Of a stretch of DNA of 56,401 nucleotides, positions 8,991-17,331 are shown piece by piece. The stretch spans positions 1-56,401 of the forward strand of contig JAJYDF010000021.1 of the NCBI GenBank assembly GCA_021777765.1, given 5' to 3'. Source of the stretch: Pseudomonadota bacterium. GTDB taxonomy: Bacteria > Pseudomonadota > Gammaproteobacteria > DASZBR01. The stretch's first letter is position 1; each line of letters starts with the position of its first letter. Under the pieces are notes generated by a model. The model saw only the letters and a program-made list of their open reading frames with translations, searched no databases and was not told the DNA's origin. A program made the translations under genes and the position numbers.

Positions 8991-11162
8991 TCTCAGGGCA
9001 TTTACTATTACTGATACAGAACTCAAACTCATCGCTGCAGCACCAAAGATAGGATTTAATACCATACCGGTGAAGGGATATAAAACGCCTGCGGCAATTG
9101 GAATGCAAAGAATATTATAAATAAATGCTAAAAATAAATTTTGACGAATATTGCGCATCACATTGTTACTTAAATGTCTTGCGCGCACTATTCCCATTAA
9201 ATCACCTTTCACTAAAGTGATGCTTGCACTTTGCATAGCAATGTCTGTACCTGTACCCATAGCAATGCCAATATCTGCTTCTGCCAATGCAGCAGCATCG
9301 TTAATACCATCACCTGCCATTGCCACAATATGACCTTGTTGTTTTAATTTTTTAATGATTTCATTTTTATGGTGAGGTAATACTTCTGCTTCTACTTCAT
9401 CAATTGCTAATTGTTTTGCGACAGCGATGGCTGTTGTTTTATTATCGCCCGTTACCATAACTATTTTTATACCTTCTTGTTGTAATTGTTTTAGGGCGGA
9501 TAAAGTTGTTGGCTTAATAGCATCAATGACACTTATTAAACCAGCAATAACATTATCGATCACTACAATCATCACAGTGCTGCCTTGTTGGCGTAATTGT
9601 TCTGCCGTCTCTGTTATTGCACCAAAATTAACATTTAATAATTCAAGCAATTTCAAATTACCCAAAGCAATTTGTTTATTATTGATAATACCCCGAACTC
9701 CTTTACCAATTTCCGCATGAAAATCTGTGGGATTTTGTAATACACTATTTTGCTGTTTTGCTTCATTAACAATTGCACCAGCTAATGGATGTTCACTATT
9801 ATTTTCCAAACTCGCTGCATAAAATAAAATGTCTTTTTCAGTATATTTATCAAAAGCAATAATTTTATTAACGGTTGGTTTTCCAATAGTTAATGTACCT
9901 GTTTTATCTACTACTAAAACATTTACTTTTTCAAATCGTTCAATACATTCCGCATTTTTAATTAATACGCCCGCTTGTGCACCACGTCCCATGCCAACCA
10001 TAATCGACATGGGCGTTGCTAAACCTAATGCACACGGACAAGCAATAATTAATACAGAAATTGCGGAAATTAAACCATATGTCATTGCAGGCGTTGGGCC
10101 AACAAATGTCCAAATTAAAAATGTAATAATCGCAATAATAATAACTGTAGGGACAAAATAACTCGAAATTTGATCGGCTAGTTTTTGAATGGGTGCTTTG
10201 GTACGCTGTGCTTCTGCAACTTGTTGTACTATTTGTGCAAGCATTGTGTTTTTTCCCACATGAACTGCCCGCATGATAAAACTACCTGATAAATTTAATG
10301 TACTGCCAATGACAATAGAACTAATTTCTTTTTCTACAGGAATAGATTCACCGCTAATCATTGATTCATCAACAGTACTATGCCCTTCTGTAATAACACC
10401 ATCGACTGGAATTTTTTCACCAGGACGCACACGTAATAAATCATCGGTTTGGATATTTTCTAATAAAATTTCTTTTTCACTACCATCATCCAAAATTTTA
10501 TGCGCTCTTTTTGGTGCTAAATCTAATAATGCGCGTAAAGCATATCCTGTTTTCTCTCTACCACGTAATTCTAAAACTTGTCCCATTAATACTAACGCAG
10601 TAATTACAGCAGCAGCTTCAAAATAAAGATTAACTTCTCCATTTGCGCTACGAAAAGTTGCAGGGAAAAATTGCGGAAATAATATTGCAAAAACACTATA
10701 AATATAAGCGACGCTGGTACCCAGCGCTATCAATGTAAACATATTTAAACTGCGTTTAACAATCGAATCCCAACCTCTTTTTAATAACGGCCAACCACAC
10801 CAAATCACTACTGGGGTCGCCAAAACTAATTGCAACCATGGCATTATTTTCATAGGAATTAATAAAATTAATTGATTAATGCCCGGAATGTGCATCCCCA
10901 TGGTAATAAGTAATAGTGGTATAGATAAAGTAACACTGACCCAAAAACGCAGTAACATGTCAATTAACTCTGCATTAGATTTAATCTCATTTGTAATTGT
11001 TTTAGGCTCAAGAGCCATACCGCAAATAGGACAAGAACCCGGTTTATTTTGAATTATTTCAGGATGCATTGGGCATGTATAAATTATTTCTTCCGACGAG
11101 ATTTCGGAATGATTGACATGAGGTGGCATAGAATGAGATGTGTGACAAGATGATTTAGCCAT
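8970..11162 (-). CDS. copA: Copper-exporting P1B-type ATPase CopA
   Basis: This 730-aa P1B ATPase exports Cu+ across the inner membrane. The N-terminus carries a heavy-metal-binding YHS-like motif (YTCPMHPEI to [10 protein letters not shown], residues about 28-53) instead of a CXXC HMA domain. The transport helix has CPC ([13 protein letters not shown]), the phosphorylation site is [11 protein letters not shown], the actuator is [12 protein letters not shown] is in [15 protein letters not shown], and the hinge is [20 protein letters not shown]. All catalytic residues are present. It stands as a single gene, with a multicopper oxidase for the same metal 6 kb away. Confidence 0.95.
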   Translation of the reverse strand: MAKSSCHTSHSMPPHVNHSEISSEEIIYTCPMHPEIIQNKPGSCPICGMALEPKTITNEIKSNAELIDMLLRFWVSVTLSIPLLLITMGMHIPGINQLILLIPMKIMPWLQLVLATPVVIWCGWPLLKRGWDSIVKRSLNMFTLIALGTSVAYIYSVFAILFPQFFPATFRSANGEVNLYFEAAAVITALVLMGQVLELRGREKTGYALRALLDLAPKRAHKILDDGSEKEILLENIQTDDLLRVRPGEKIPVDGVITEGHSTVDESMISGESIPVEKEISSIVIGSTLNLSGSFIMRAVHVGKNTMLAQIVQQVAEAQRTKAPIQKLADQISSYFVPTVIIIAIITFLIWTFVGPTPAMTYGLISAISVLIIACPCALGLATPMSIMVGMGRGAQAGVLIKNAECIERFEKVNVLVVDKTGTLTIGKPTVNKIIAFDKYTEKDILFYAASLENNSEHPLAGAIVNEAKQQNSVLQNPTDFHAEIGKGVRGIINNKQIALGNLKLLELLNVNFGAITETAEQLRQQGSTVMIVVIDNVIAGLISVIDAIKPTTLSALKQLQQEGIKIVMVTGDNKTTAIAVAKQLAIDEVEAEVLPHHKNEIIKKLKQQGHIVAMAGDGINDAAALAEADIGIAMGTGTDIAMQSASITLVKGDLMGIVRARHLSNNVMRNIRQNLFLAFIYNILCIPIAAGVLYPFTGMVLNPIFGAAAMSLSSVSVIVNALRLRRISI

Positions 11163-11220
11163 AATATATTGGTTCGCTCATATGATATCTATATGTCTAG
11201 GTTCAGTTTTGAAATCTAGA

Positions 11221-11523
11221 TTATTTTTGAATAACAATATGGTTACTCTTTAAATTTTCATGAAAAAAATCGTTTAAAGGTAACCACTCAACAATATCTA
11301 CTTTAAATGGCAAATTTGAATCAGAAAAACTCTCATTTAAAGCAAATAATATTTTTATATCAAATTTCTTAGTCGTTATAATTACCAAATCTAAATCAGA
11401 AAATTTTTTAGCCTTACCAGTTACACGTGAACCAAATGCCCAAACTTCATAATTGGGTATATGTTTTTTTAATATTTCTTTTACCGTTTCCAATTCTTGA
11501 TGAGTTAATAGAAGTTTTAACAT
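11221..11523 (-). CDS. mntA: MntA-type minimal nucleotidyltransferase antitoxin
   Basis: This 100-aa protein has the perfect minimal nucleotidyltransferase signature GSX10DXD (GSRVTGKAKKFSDLDL, residues about 31-46). In HEPN/MNT (type VII) toxin-antitoxin systems the MNT partner AMPylates and silences the HEPN RNase. It starts 2 nt after the stop of the HEPN gene, so the pair is a tight two-gene operon with the toxin first. The role is inferred from family and arrangement. Confidence 0.88.
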   Translation of the reverse strand: MLKLLLTHQELETVKEILKKHIPNYEVWAFGSRVTGKAKKFSDLDLVIITTKKFDIKILFALNESFSDSNLPFKVDIVEWLPLNDFFHENLKSNHIVIQK

Positions 11524-11525
11524 GA

Positions 11526-11942
11526 TTAATTTTTTGTTCGCAATTGAGTTAAGAGAAAACTAACAGATATTAAGAACTCGCTCGCTGCATTAAATATCTC
11601 CGCTGCTTTATTTTTATTATACGCATGCGACGTGAGATTTCGGAAATGTCGATAATTAAACCATTTTTTTGGATCTTCAATTATGCCACGTTCGGCTGCT
11701 TCACGAATTAAATCATTATAACTATACGTATCAATAAGCTCTGGTGATGGCGAATCGATTTCAATTTGTCGTTTAATCATTTTCCAGCTGATTTCATACG
11801 TAAATTCAAAACATTGAATAACTGAATTTCTAAATTGTTCAAATAAATCATTATCTTTTTTTGCCATATCAGAATGAGCAAAATTTAAACTTTTACTTAG
11901 TTGCTCTATCGCGTTTTGTAGAGGTGATAGATCTAATTTCAT
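11526..11942 (-). CDS. hepT: HepT-like HEPN RNase toxin (HI0074 family)
   Basis: This 138-aa all-helical protein contains the HEPN active-site motif RX4HXY (RNLTSHAY, residues about 104-111). It also has the HI0074-family core FEQFRNSVIQCFEFTYEISW. HepT toxins cleave RNA (tRNA in characterised cases) and are neutralised by AMPylation of the motif Tyr, which is present here. A GGGAGAG ribosome-binding site precedes the ATG. Both genes look intact, so the system may be active. Confidence 0.87.
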   Translation of the reverse strand: MKLDLSPLQNAIEQLSKSLNFAHSDMAKKDNDLFEQFRNSVIQCFEFTYEISWKMIKRQIEIDSPSPELIDTYSYNDLIREAAERGIIEDPKKWFNYRHFRNLTSHAYNKNKAAEIFNAASEFLISVSFLLTQLRTKN

Positions 11943-11967
11943 TTTCTCTCCCGATGATTTAATTAAA

Positions 11968-13806
11968 TTAATTTTGCAATAACTCTTTTAACTCCACACC
12001 ATCAATAATTTCTTTTTCTTCTAATTTTTCTGCCACTTTTATTAATTCATTTTTATGTTGATTTAACAAATCATAAACACGTTTATGGATTTGTTCCAGT
12101 AGTTGTCGCATTTCGCGATCCACTTCGATAGCAGTCTCAGAACTATAATCGGGATGGCCTTCGGTAAAAGTAGTTGGAATATAGGTTGAACGTTGTAAAT
12201 TAAAAGCGACGGGGCCTAATGTTTTACTCATACCATATTCAATTAAACAACTACGCACCATTTCTGTTGCTTTTTGCAAATCATCGGTAGCGCCTGTAGA
12301 AATATCGCCAAAAATAATTTCTTCTGCAACGCGGCCACCTAGCAAAACTGCCAAACGATCCATGATTTCTTCATAGGTATAAAGATGGCGATCCTGTGAT
12401 GGTGTTTGTTGTGTAAATCCCAGTGCGCTTATACCACGTGGAATAATAGAAATTTTGCGAATGGGATCTGCATTTTTGACATAACAAGTTACTAAAGCAT
12501 GACCTGATTCATGTACAGCAACGCGATGTTTTTCTTCAGGCGTCATTATTTGTGATTTTTTAGGTAACCCAGTAATTACACGATCAATAGCTTCTTCAAA
12601 ATCTGACATTTCCACTTTATCTTTACCGGTGCGCGCTGCTAATAATGCTGCTTCATTAACAATATTTGCTAAATCAGCACCAACAAAACCTGGAGTTCTT
12701 GCAGCAATTATTTTTAAATTAACATCATTACTTAACACTAAATTCGCAACATGGATACGTAAAATCGCTTCTCTACCAACGACATCTGGTTTATCTACCA
12801 CAACATGTCGATCAAATCTTCCTGCACGCAATAATGCCGGATCAAGAATTTCCGGGCGATTGGTTGCTCCCATTAAAACCACGCCTGCGTTAGGATCAAA
12901 ACCATCCATTTCAGCCAATAATTGATTTAATGTTTGTTCACGTTCTTCATTACTTGAAACAGGATTAATGCCCCGCGCTCTACCTAATGCATCTAATTCA
13001 TCAATAAAAATAATACATGGCGCCATCGCTAAAGCTTGTTGAAACAAATCCCTCACACGTGCTGCACCTACACCGACAAACATTTCTACAAATTCTGATC
13101 CAGAAAGACTAAAAAAGGGAACTTTTGCTTCACCAGCGACGGCTCTTGCTAACAATGTTTTGCCAGTACCTGGTGCACCTACTAACAAAATACCTTTGGG
13201 TAATCGACCTCCTAAATGCGTAAATTTTTCAGGTGTTTTAAGAAATGCAACTACCTCTTTTAATTCATCAACAGCCTCATCTATTCCAGCAACATTACTG
13301 AAATTGATTTTAATATCATTTTCCACATAAATTTTTGCTTTGCTTTTTCCAATTGCCATTAATCCGCCGCCAGCACCACCACGACTAAAAATATAAGACC
13401 ACAGCAAAATAATTAAAATGAAAGGTAATCCAAATGAGATAAGTCCATTAAGAAAAGTAGACTCTAATTCTCCTTGATACGAAATTTTTGCGTTTTGCAA
13501 ATCTTTATTTAAATCGGGATCTTCAACGCGAATTGTCTTAAAATGATACTGTGTATCTTTTGATGCAAGAATATCTTGTGCTTGTTCTGCAGGTAAATAA
13601 GTTTTAATAGCTGAGGCTGTAATTGATCCCGAAATAATTTCTTTTCCAATGACTATATTTGATACTTGATGCGCAGACAGTGCTTTTTTAAAATCACTAT
13701 AGTTGAGCTCAACTTTTTTACTTTCGCTAATCCAATTTTGAATGAATAACAATATTATAAATGCAAAAATAAAATACCAGATTGAAAACTGCATTTTCTT
13801 GTTCAT
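11968..13806 (-). CDS. ftsH: FtsH/HflB ATP-dependent zinc metalloprotease
   Basis: This 612-aa membrane-anchored AAA+ protease has two N-terminal helices (residues 7-24 and about 118-140) flanking a periplasmic domain. Next come Walker A GAPGTGKT, Walker [12 protein letters not shown], the second region of homology [20 protein letters not shown], and the Zn motif HESGH with the third ligand Asp in [11 protein letters not shown]. FtsH degrades misfolded membrane proteins and short-lived regulators. It has the usual architecture. Whether this is the housekeeping or an additional copy cannot be told here. The usual partner rlmE is absent, which hints at an extra copy. Confidence 0.96.
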   Translation of the reverse strand: MNKKMQFSIWYFIFAFIILLFIQNWISESKKVELNYSDFKKALSAHQVSNIVIGKEIISGSITASAIKTYLPAEQAQDILASKDTQYHFKTIRVEDPDLNKDLQNAKISYQGELESTFLNGLISFGLPFILIILLWSYIFSRGGAGGGLMAIGKSKAKIYVENDIKINFSNVAGIDEAVDELKEVVAFLKTPEKFTHLGGRLPKGILLVGAPGTGKTLLARAVAGEAKVPFFSLSGSEFVEMFVGVGAARVRDLFQQALAMAPCIIFIDELDALGRARGINPVSSNEEREQTLNQLLAEMDGFDPNAGVVLMGATNRPEILDPALLRAGRFDRHVVVDKPDVVGREAILRIHVANLVLSNDVNLKIIAARTPGFVGADLANIVNEAALLAARTGKDKVEMSDFEEAIDRVITGLPKKSQIMTPEEKHRVAVHESGHALVTCYVKNADPIRKISIIPRGISALGFTQQTPSQDRHLYTYEEIMDRLAVLLGGRVAEEIIFGDISTGATDDLQKATEMVRSCLIEYGMSKTLGPVAFNLQRSTYIPTTFTEGHPDYSSETAIEVDREMRQLLEQIHKRVYDLLNQHKNELIKVAEKLEEKEIIDGVELKELLQN

Positions 13807-13829
13807 GTGATATAACTACCAATTGAAAT

Positions 13830-14036
13830 TTATTTCAATTTAGGTACGTAGCTACTTAAATGTCCAATATTAACAATACCAAATACCGATAATATCCAAA
13901 CGATCAATGCTAAAAATACAACTAAATTCAGCAATCCTTTAATGGGAGCAGCCATTGGAATTAACGCATTGATAATCCATAACACGAAGCCAACAATAAC
14001 TAATACAATCGCAACAGTAATAAGAGTTGATAACAT
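13830..14036 (-). CDS. Small two-helix membrane protein (Thivi_2564-like)
   Basis: This 68-aa protein has two hydrophobic helices (residues about 3-26 and 34-57) joined by the turn PMAAPIKGLLN, and ends SVFGIVNI plus a short tail. The pattern (WxINxxIPM, IKxLLNxVV, WxLSVFG) matches small inner-membrane proteins annotated as the Thivi_2564 family, of unknown function. It lies 23 nt upstream of ftsH on the same strand, so the two are probably co-transcribed. An AAGGAAA ribosome-binding site precedes it. Confidence 0.75.
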   Translation of the reverse strand: MLSTLITVAIVLVIVGFVLWIINALIPMAAPIKGLLNLVVFLALIVWILSVFGIVNIGHLSSYVPKLK

Positions 14037-14183
14037 TGCTTTTCCTTAATAAAAAACTAATTCATAGAAGCTATATATACATAGTAACTCTAATGCAGAG
14101 AGTGTCAAGAAAACTGATCATTTGATTAATAAAAATCGGTCTATACTTATTAGATATGCAGCTGTATGGCAAGGAATAGCAAA

Positions 14184-14993
14184 ATGAAAACCCTACCTTT
14201 CAAATCATCTTCATTAGTTTCTTTGGGAGTAGAGCTCGAATTTCAAATAATCGATCCACACTCATTCGGCCTTATCCCTAGAGCGAAAGATTTAATGAGA
14301 ACAATCAAACAGGGCCCTTATCAAAAAAGAATAAAACCTGAAATCACACAAGGTATGATCGAAATTAATTCCTCAGTCCATCATTCCCCCAGTATTTTAT
14401 TAGATGAACTAATAGACATAAGAACATTTTTGTTAAATATCGCTGACCAAATTAAAATTAATTTTTGTGGAGGGGGAACTCATCCATTTCAAAAATGGAC
14501 TAGTCTTAAAATATTTCCTACTTCAAGATTTAAAAATTTATCTAGGCAATACCGTTATTTATCAAAACGCTCTACTGTATTTGGCCAACATATTCATATT
14601 GGTTGCAGAAATAGCGATGATGCCATTTATCTCACACATGCACTTGCACGGTATGTGCCGCATTTTATTGCAATCAGTGCATCATCCCCCTTCTATCAAG
14701 GAGTAGATACTGGTTATCATTCATCTCGCTCCAATATATTTAGTGCATTTCCTTTAAGTGGTGTAATTCCTTATCTCACAACTTGGAAAGAATTTTCAGA
14801 GTATTTTTATAAAATGCGCAATCTTGGCATAGTAGAAACCATGAAAGATTTTTATTGGGACATAAGACCTAAACCAGAATTTGGTACTGTAGAAGTCCGC
14901 GTGTTTGATACGCCTTTAACTTTTAATAAAGCTGTCATTTTAGCTGCTTATTTACAATCGTTAGCGCATTATCTATTACAAAAAAACCATTAA
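14184..14993 (+). CDS. GCS2/YbdK glutamate-cysteine ligase-like, N-terminal part
   Basis: The start at 14184 is chosen for its AAGGAA ribosome-binding site 7 nt upstream; an ATG 18 nt earlier has none. This part holds most of the carboxylate-amine ligase catalytic core: SLGVELEFQII, EITQGMIEINS, FCGGGTHPF, FGQHIHIG, SASSPFYQGVDTGYHSSR and FGTVEVRVFDTPL. Family members join an amino acid, typically cysteine, to the gamma-carboxyl of glutamate using ATP. The frame ends at TAA 14991-14993, right after a slippery A AAA AAC (14981-14987). The next ORF continues the same protein in the -1 frame. Confidence 0.88.
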   Translation: MKTLPFKSSSLVSLGVELEFQIIDPHSFGLIPRAKDLMRTIKQGPYQKRIKPEITQGMIEINSSVHHSPSILLDELIDIRTFLLNIADQIKINFCGGGTHPFQKWTSLKIFPTSRFKNLSRQYRYLSKRSTVFGQHIHIGCRNSDDAIYLTHALARYVPHFIAISASSPFYQGVDTGYHSSRSNIFSAFPLSGVIPYLTTWKEFSEYFYKMRNLGIVETMKDFYWDIRPKPEFGTVEVRVFDTPLTFNKAVILAAYLQSLAHYLLQKNH

Positions 14994-15301
14994 TGATCAC
15001 ACCTGATTTGTATTACTTATACAGTTACAACAAATTTCAAGCATGCCGCTATGGTTTTGAAGGTACGATTATTGATCCTTTTACTTTTCAACATCGCACG
15101 ATTGTTGATGATATCTTAGAAACCATAAATACCATCACTAATAATATACATGCGCTACAAAATGATGAATTAATTTTAAAATTACTTAACGATGTCAATA
15201 ATAAAAAAAATGATGCAGTACTTTTAAGACAAATTGAAAAACAAGTGGGCTCTCTTGCAAAAATGGTCAATAAACAATGCGATCTTTGGGCAAGCAATTA
15301 A
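14993..15301 (+). CDS. GCS2/YbdK ligase, C-terminal part (-1 frame)
   Basis: This 102-aa ORF starts inside the stop of the previous one (TAATG). It contains the conserved YbdK C-terminus YNKFQACRYGFEGTIIDP and the closing helices (LRQIEKQVGSLAKMV, then QCDLWASN). Without the upstream part it is not an enzyme. Either it is made separately by termination-reinitiation and assembles with the N-part, or a -1 shift at A AAA AAC produces one chain through the joint QKNPLMITPDL-like QKN-PLMITPDL. A third possibility is a one-base sequencing error in the A7 run. No residue of the family core seems to be missing. Confidence 0.8.
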   Translation: MITPDLYYLYSYNKFQACRYGFEGTIIDPFTFQHRTIVDDILETINTITNNIHALQNDELILKLLNDVNNKKNDAVLLRQIEKQVGSLAKMVNKQCDLWASN

Positions 15302-15325
15302 TGCATAAAATTGGGATAAAAATTT

Positions 15326-16330
15326 ATGCTAAATAGCGAATTAAAAAATGTATTACAGCAAACACCTCTTTGTGAATATCTTGATCCTAATGAACTCGAT
15401 ATTTTGCTTACTTATAGTAAAATTGTATCCTTTAATACTGGAGATATTATTCTGCAACAAGGCAAAAAAAGTGATGGTTTATATTTAATCATTAATGGCA
15501 TAGCCGTTGTTACAGCAAAAATTCTTGGCGAAGGTGCTACTACACTTGTCACACTACATCATGGCAATTTTGTGGGCGTAATGAGTACTATCGGGAAATG
15601 GCCTAATGCAACATCCATTATTGCTAGCAGCGAAGTGCGCTGTTTACAAATTACGGAAATCTATTTTGAAATGCTTTCTTTATTTTTTCCTGAAACCAAA
15701 TATAAACTCACTAAAGCGCTTAATAAAGAACTCTTTCATCGTATAATTAATATACATAATAAAATTACCAACTTTATGTTAAAGGCAGATATGGCTACGC
15801 ATTCGTTGTTTGGCGTGGTAATTAAATCATTATTAAAACCAGAAACTATTAGCTTTGAGAACGCAGAGATAGATATCAATTTATTGCATAAAACTCAGCC
15901 TTTCAATTTATTTAACGAAGAAGAATATCATATTTTACTACATAATTCTTCCGTAATTGCAGCTCCTAAACAATGCACTTTAATACAAGAAAAAGAAAAA
16001 AACTCGCCAGTATTTCTGATAATACGAGGCGCCGTAATGTCGAGTATCATTACCGATAGCAAATACGCAAAATTATCAGTATTAGGCCCAATGAGTTTAT
16101 TTTGTAATCTACCATCACTCGATGGAGCTCCCACTTCTTTAATTAATTACACGACCTGTGAGAAAGCTATTTTATTAAAAATTACTGAGACAGAACTTAA
16201 ATTAATAGAAGATACTAGCAAATCCTTGTGGTTCAAATTATCTGAATTAATTTGCAATTCTTACGCTCTTATATTGAGAGCCGCAGAAAAATTAGATATT
16301 CGATTAAATAGTGAACTATACAATAGGTGA
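15326..16330 (+). CDS. Protein with two cyclic nucleotide-binding domains
   Basis: This 334-aa protein has two CNB/cNMP beta-barrel domains. The first is at residues about 12-130 (VSFNTGDIILQQGKKSDGLY, LHHGNFVGVMSTIG) and the second at about 185-300 (NLFNEEEYHILLHNSS, LIIRGAVMSSII). No DNA-binding or catalytic domain is attached. The canonical phosphate-binding GE...R motif is degenerate, so real cNMP binding is uncertain. It lies 24 nt after the split ligase and 7 nt before the amidotransferase start, clearly within the same operon. A regulatory subunit role for these enzymes is an inference. Confidence 0.78.
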   Translation: MLNSELKNVLQQTPLCEYLDPNELDILLTYSKIVSFNTGDIILQQGKKSDGLYLIINGIAVVTAKILGEGATTLVTLHHGNFVGVMSTIGKWPNATSIIASSEVRCLQITEIYFEMLSLFFPETKYKLTKALNKELFHRIINIHNKITNFMLKADMATHSLFGVVIKSLLKPETISFENAEIDINLLHKTQPFNLFNEEEYHILLHNSSVIAAPKQCTLIQEKEKNSPVFLIIRGAVMSSIITDSKYAKLSVLGPMSLFCNLPSLDGAPTSLINYTTCEKAILLKITETELKLIEDTSKSLWFKLSELICNSYALILRAAEKLDIRLNSELYNR

Positions 16331-16337
16331 TTTAACA

Positions 16338-17255
16338 ATGTGCAGAATATTATCTTATCTGGGTATACCAACATTGATTGAAGAAACATTATATAAACCT
16401 GATAATTCATTTATAAAACAAAGCTACCATCCGATTTATATGTCTTATTTATTGAATTTAGCGGGGTTTGGTTTAGCGGCATGGGATACACTTTCGAATA
16501 ATCCATCACATCCTTTTTTATATAAAACTACAAAATTACCCTTTTATGATGAAAATTTATTGAATTTAGCCAAAAAAATTAATGCGAGCTGTTTTTTAGC
16601 GCATTTAAGAGGTGTCTCTTATAATACGAAACAATTTCTTTCACAGCAAAATGTGCATCCATTTATTTTTGAAGGTACCAATATGGTTCTTGCCCATAAC
16701 GGTTTTCTGATTGACTTTGATAAAATCAAATATGATCTTGTTGAATTTGTTAATCCAGATTATAGAAAATATATTCATGGCACTACAGATAGCGAATGGA
16801 TTTATGCCATTTTTATGTCACAAATTCATTCAGTGAAAGATCATCTCCAAACAAATGATCTGATAAAAGCGATCTTAGAAACTTTAAAAATACTGCATCG
16901 AGTACGTAATAAACATAATATTGAAATAACTTCGCCAGTAAATCTATTTATTACCAATGGTGAATTTATTGCAGCTACTCGCTATGTATTTGATTATGGA
17001 TGGCAACCATTAGATACTCCTCCATCAACACACTTTGATTATCACTCTTTATGGTATACCTATGGTGAAAGTTATGGCTTTTATGATAACGAATATAAAA
17101 TGAAAAATAGCAAACAAAAATCGAGCATTATTATTGCTTCAGAGCCATTAACTGAAGACACAACCTCATGGATTGAGTTACCTGAATATACATTGATAAT
17201 TGCGCAAAAAGAAAAAGATGAAATTAAATTAATTACCAAAGATATTAGTATTTAA
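16338..17255 (+). CDS. Class II glutamine amidotransferase (EgtC/YafJ-like)
   Basis: The start at 16338 is chosen because it gives MCRILSYLG, placing the catalytic Cys at position 2 as required for Ntn-type class II amidotransferases. An ATG 27 nt upstream, overlapping the preceding gene, would bury it. Other family motifs are FLAHLRGVSYNTKQF, LAHNGFLIDF and HGTTDSEWIYAIF. The closest type is EgtC/YafJ, which includes gamma-glutamyl hydrolases. Pairing with a glutamate-cysteine ligase-like enzyme suggests making and trimming of a gamma-glutamyl compound. The other ergothioneine genes are not in the window. Confidence 0.87.
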   Translation: MCRILSYLGIPTLIEETLYKPDNSFIKQSYHPIYMSYLLNLAGFGLAAWDTLSNNPSHPFLYKTTKLPFYDENLLNLAKKINASCFLAHLRGVSYNTKQFLSQQNVHPFIFEGTNMVLAHNGFLIDFDKIKYDLVEFVNPDYRKYIHGTTDSEWIYAIFMSQIHSVKDHLQTNDLIKAILETLKILHRVRNKHNIEITSPVNLFITNGEFIAATRYVFDYGWQPLDTPPSTHFDYHSLWYTYGESYGFYDNEYKMKNSKQKSSIIIASEPLTEDTTSWIELPEYTLIIAQKEKDEIKLITKDISI

Positions 17256-17331
17256 CATTTCCTCCTTCTCCCTAAATAAATATGTAGATTCTTTTAATAT
17301 CCCCTCATTCGTCTTCGAAATAAAGCAAATG

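Noticed and set aside
11968..13806. FtsH as part of the HepT/MntA system
   Set aside because: Same strand and close by (25 nt), but FtsH is a general protease and forms a natural pair with the small membrane gene upstream; no evidence links it to the toxin pair.
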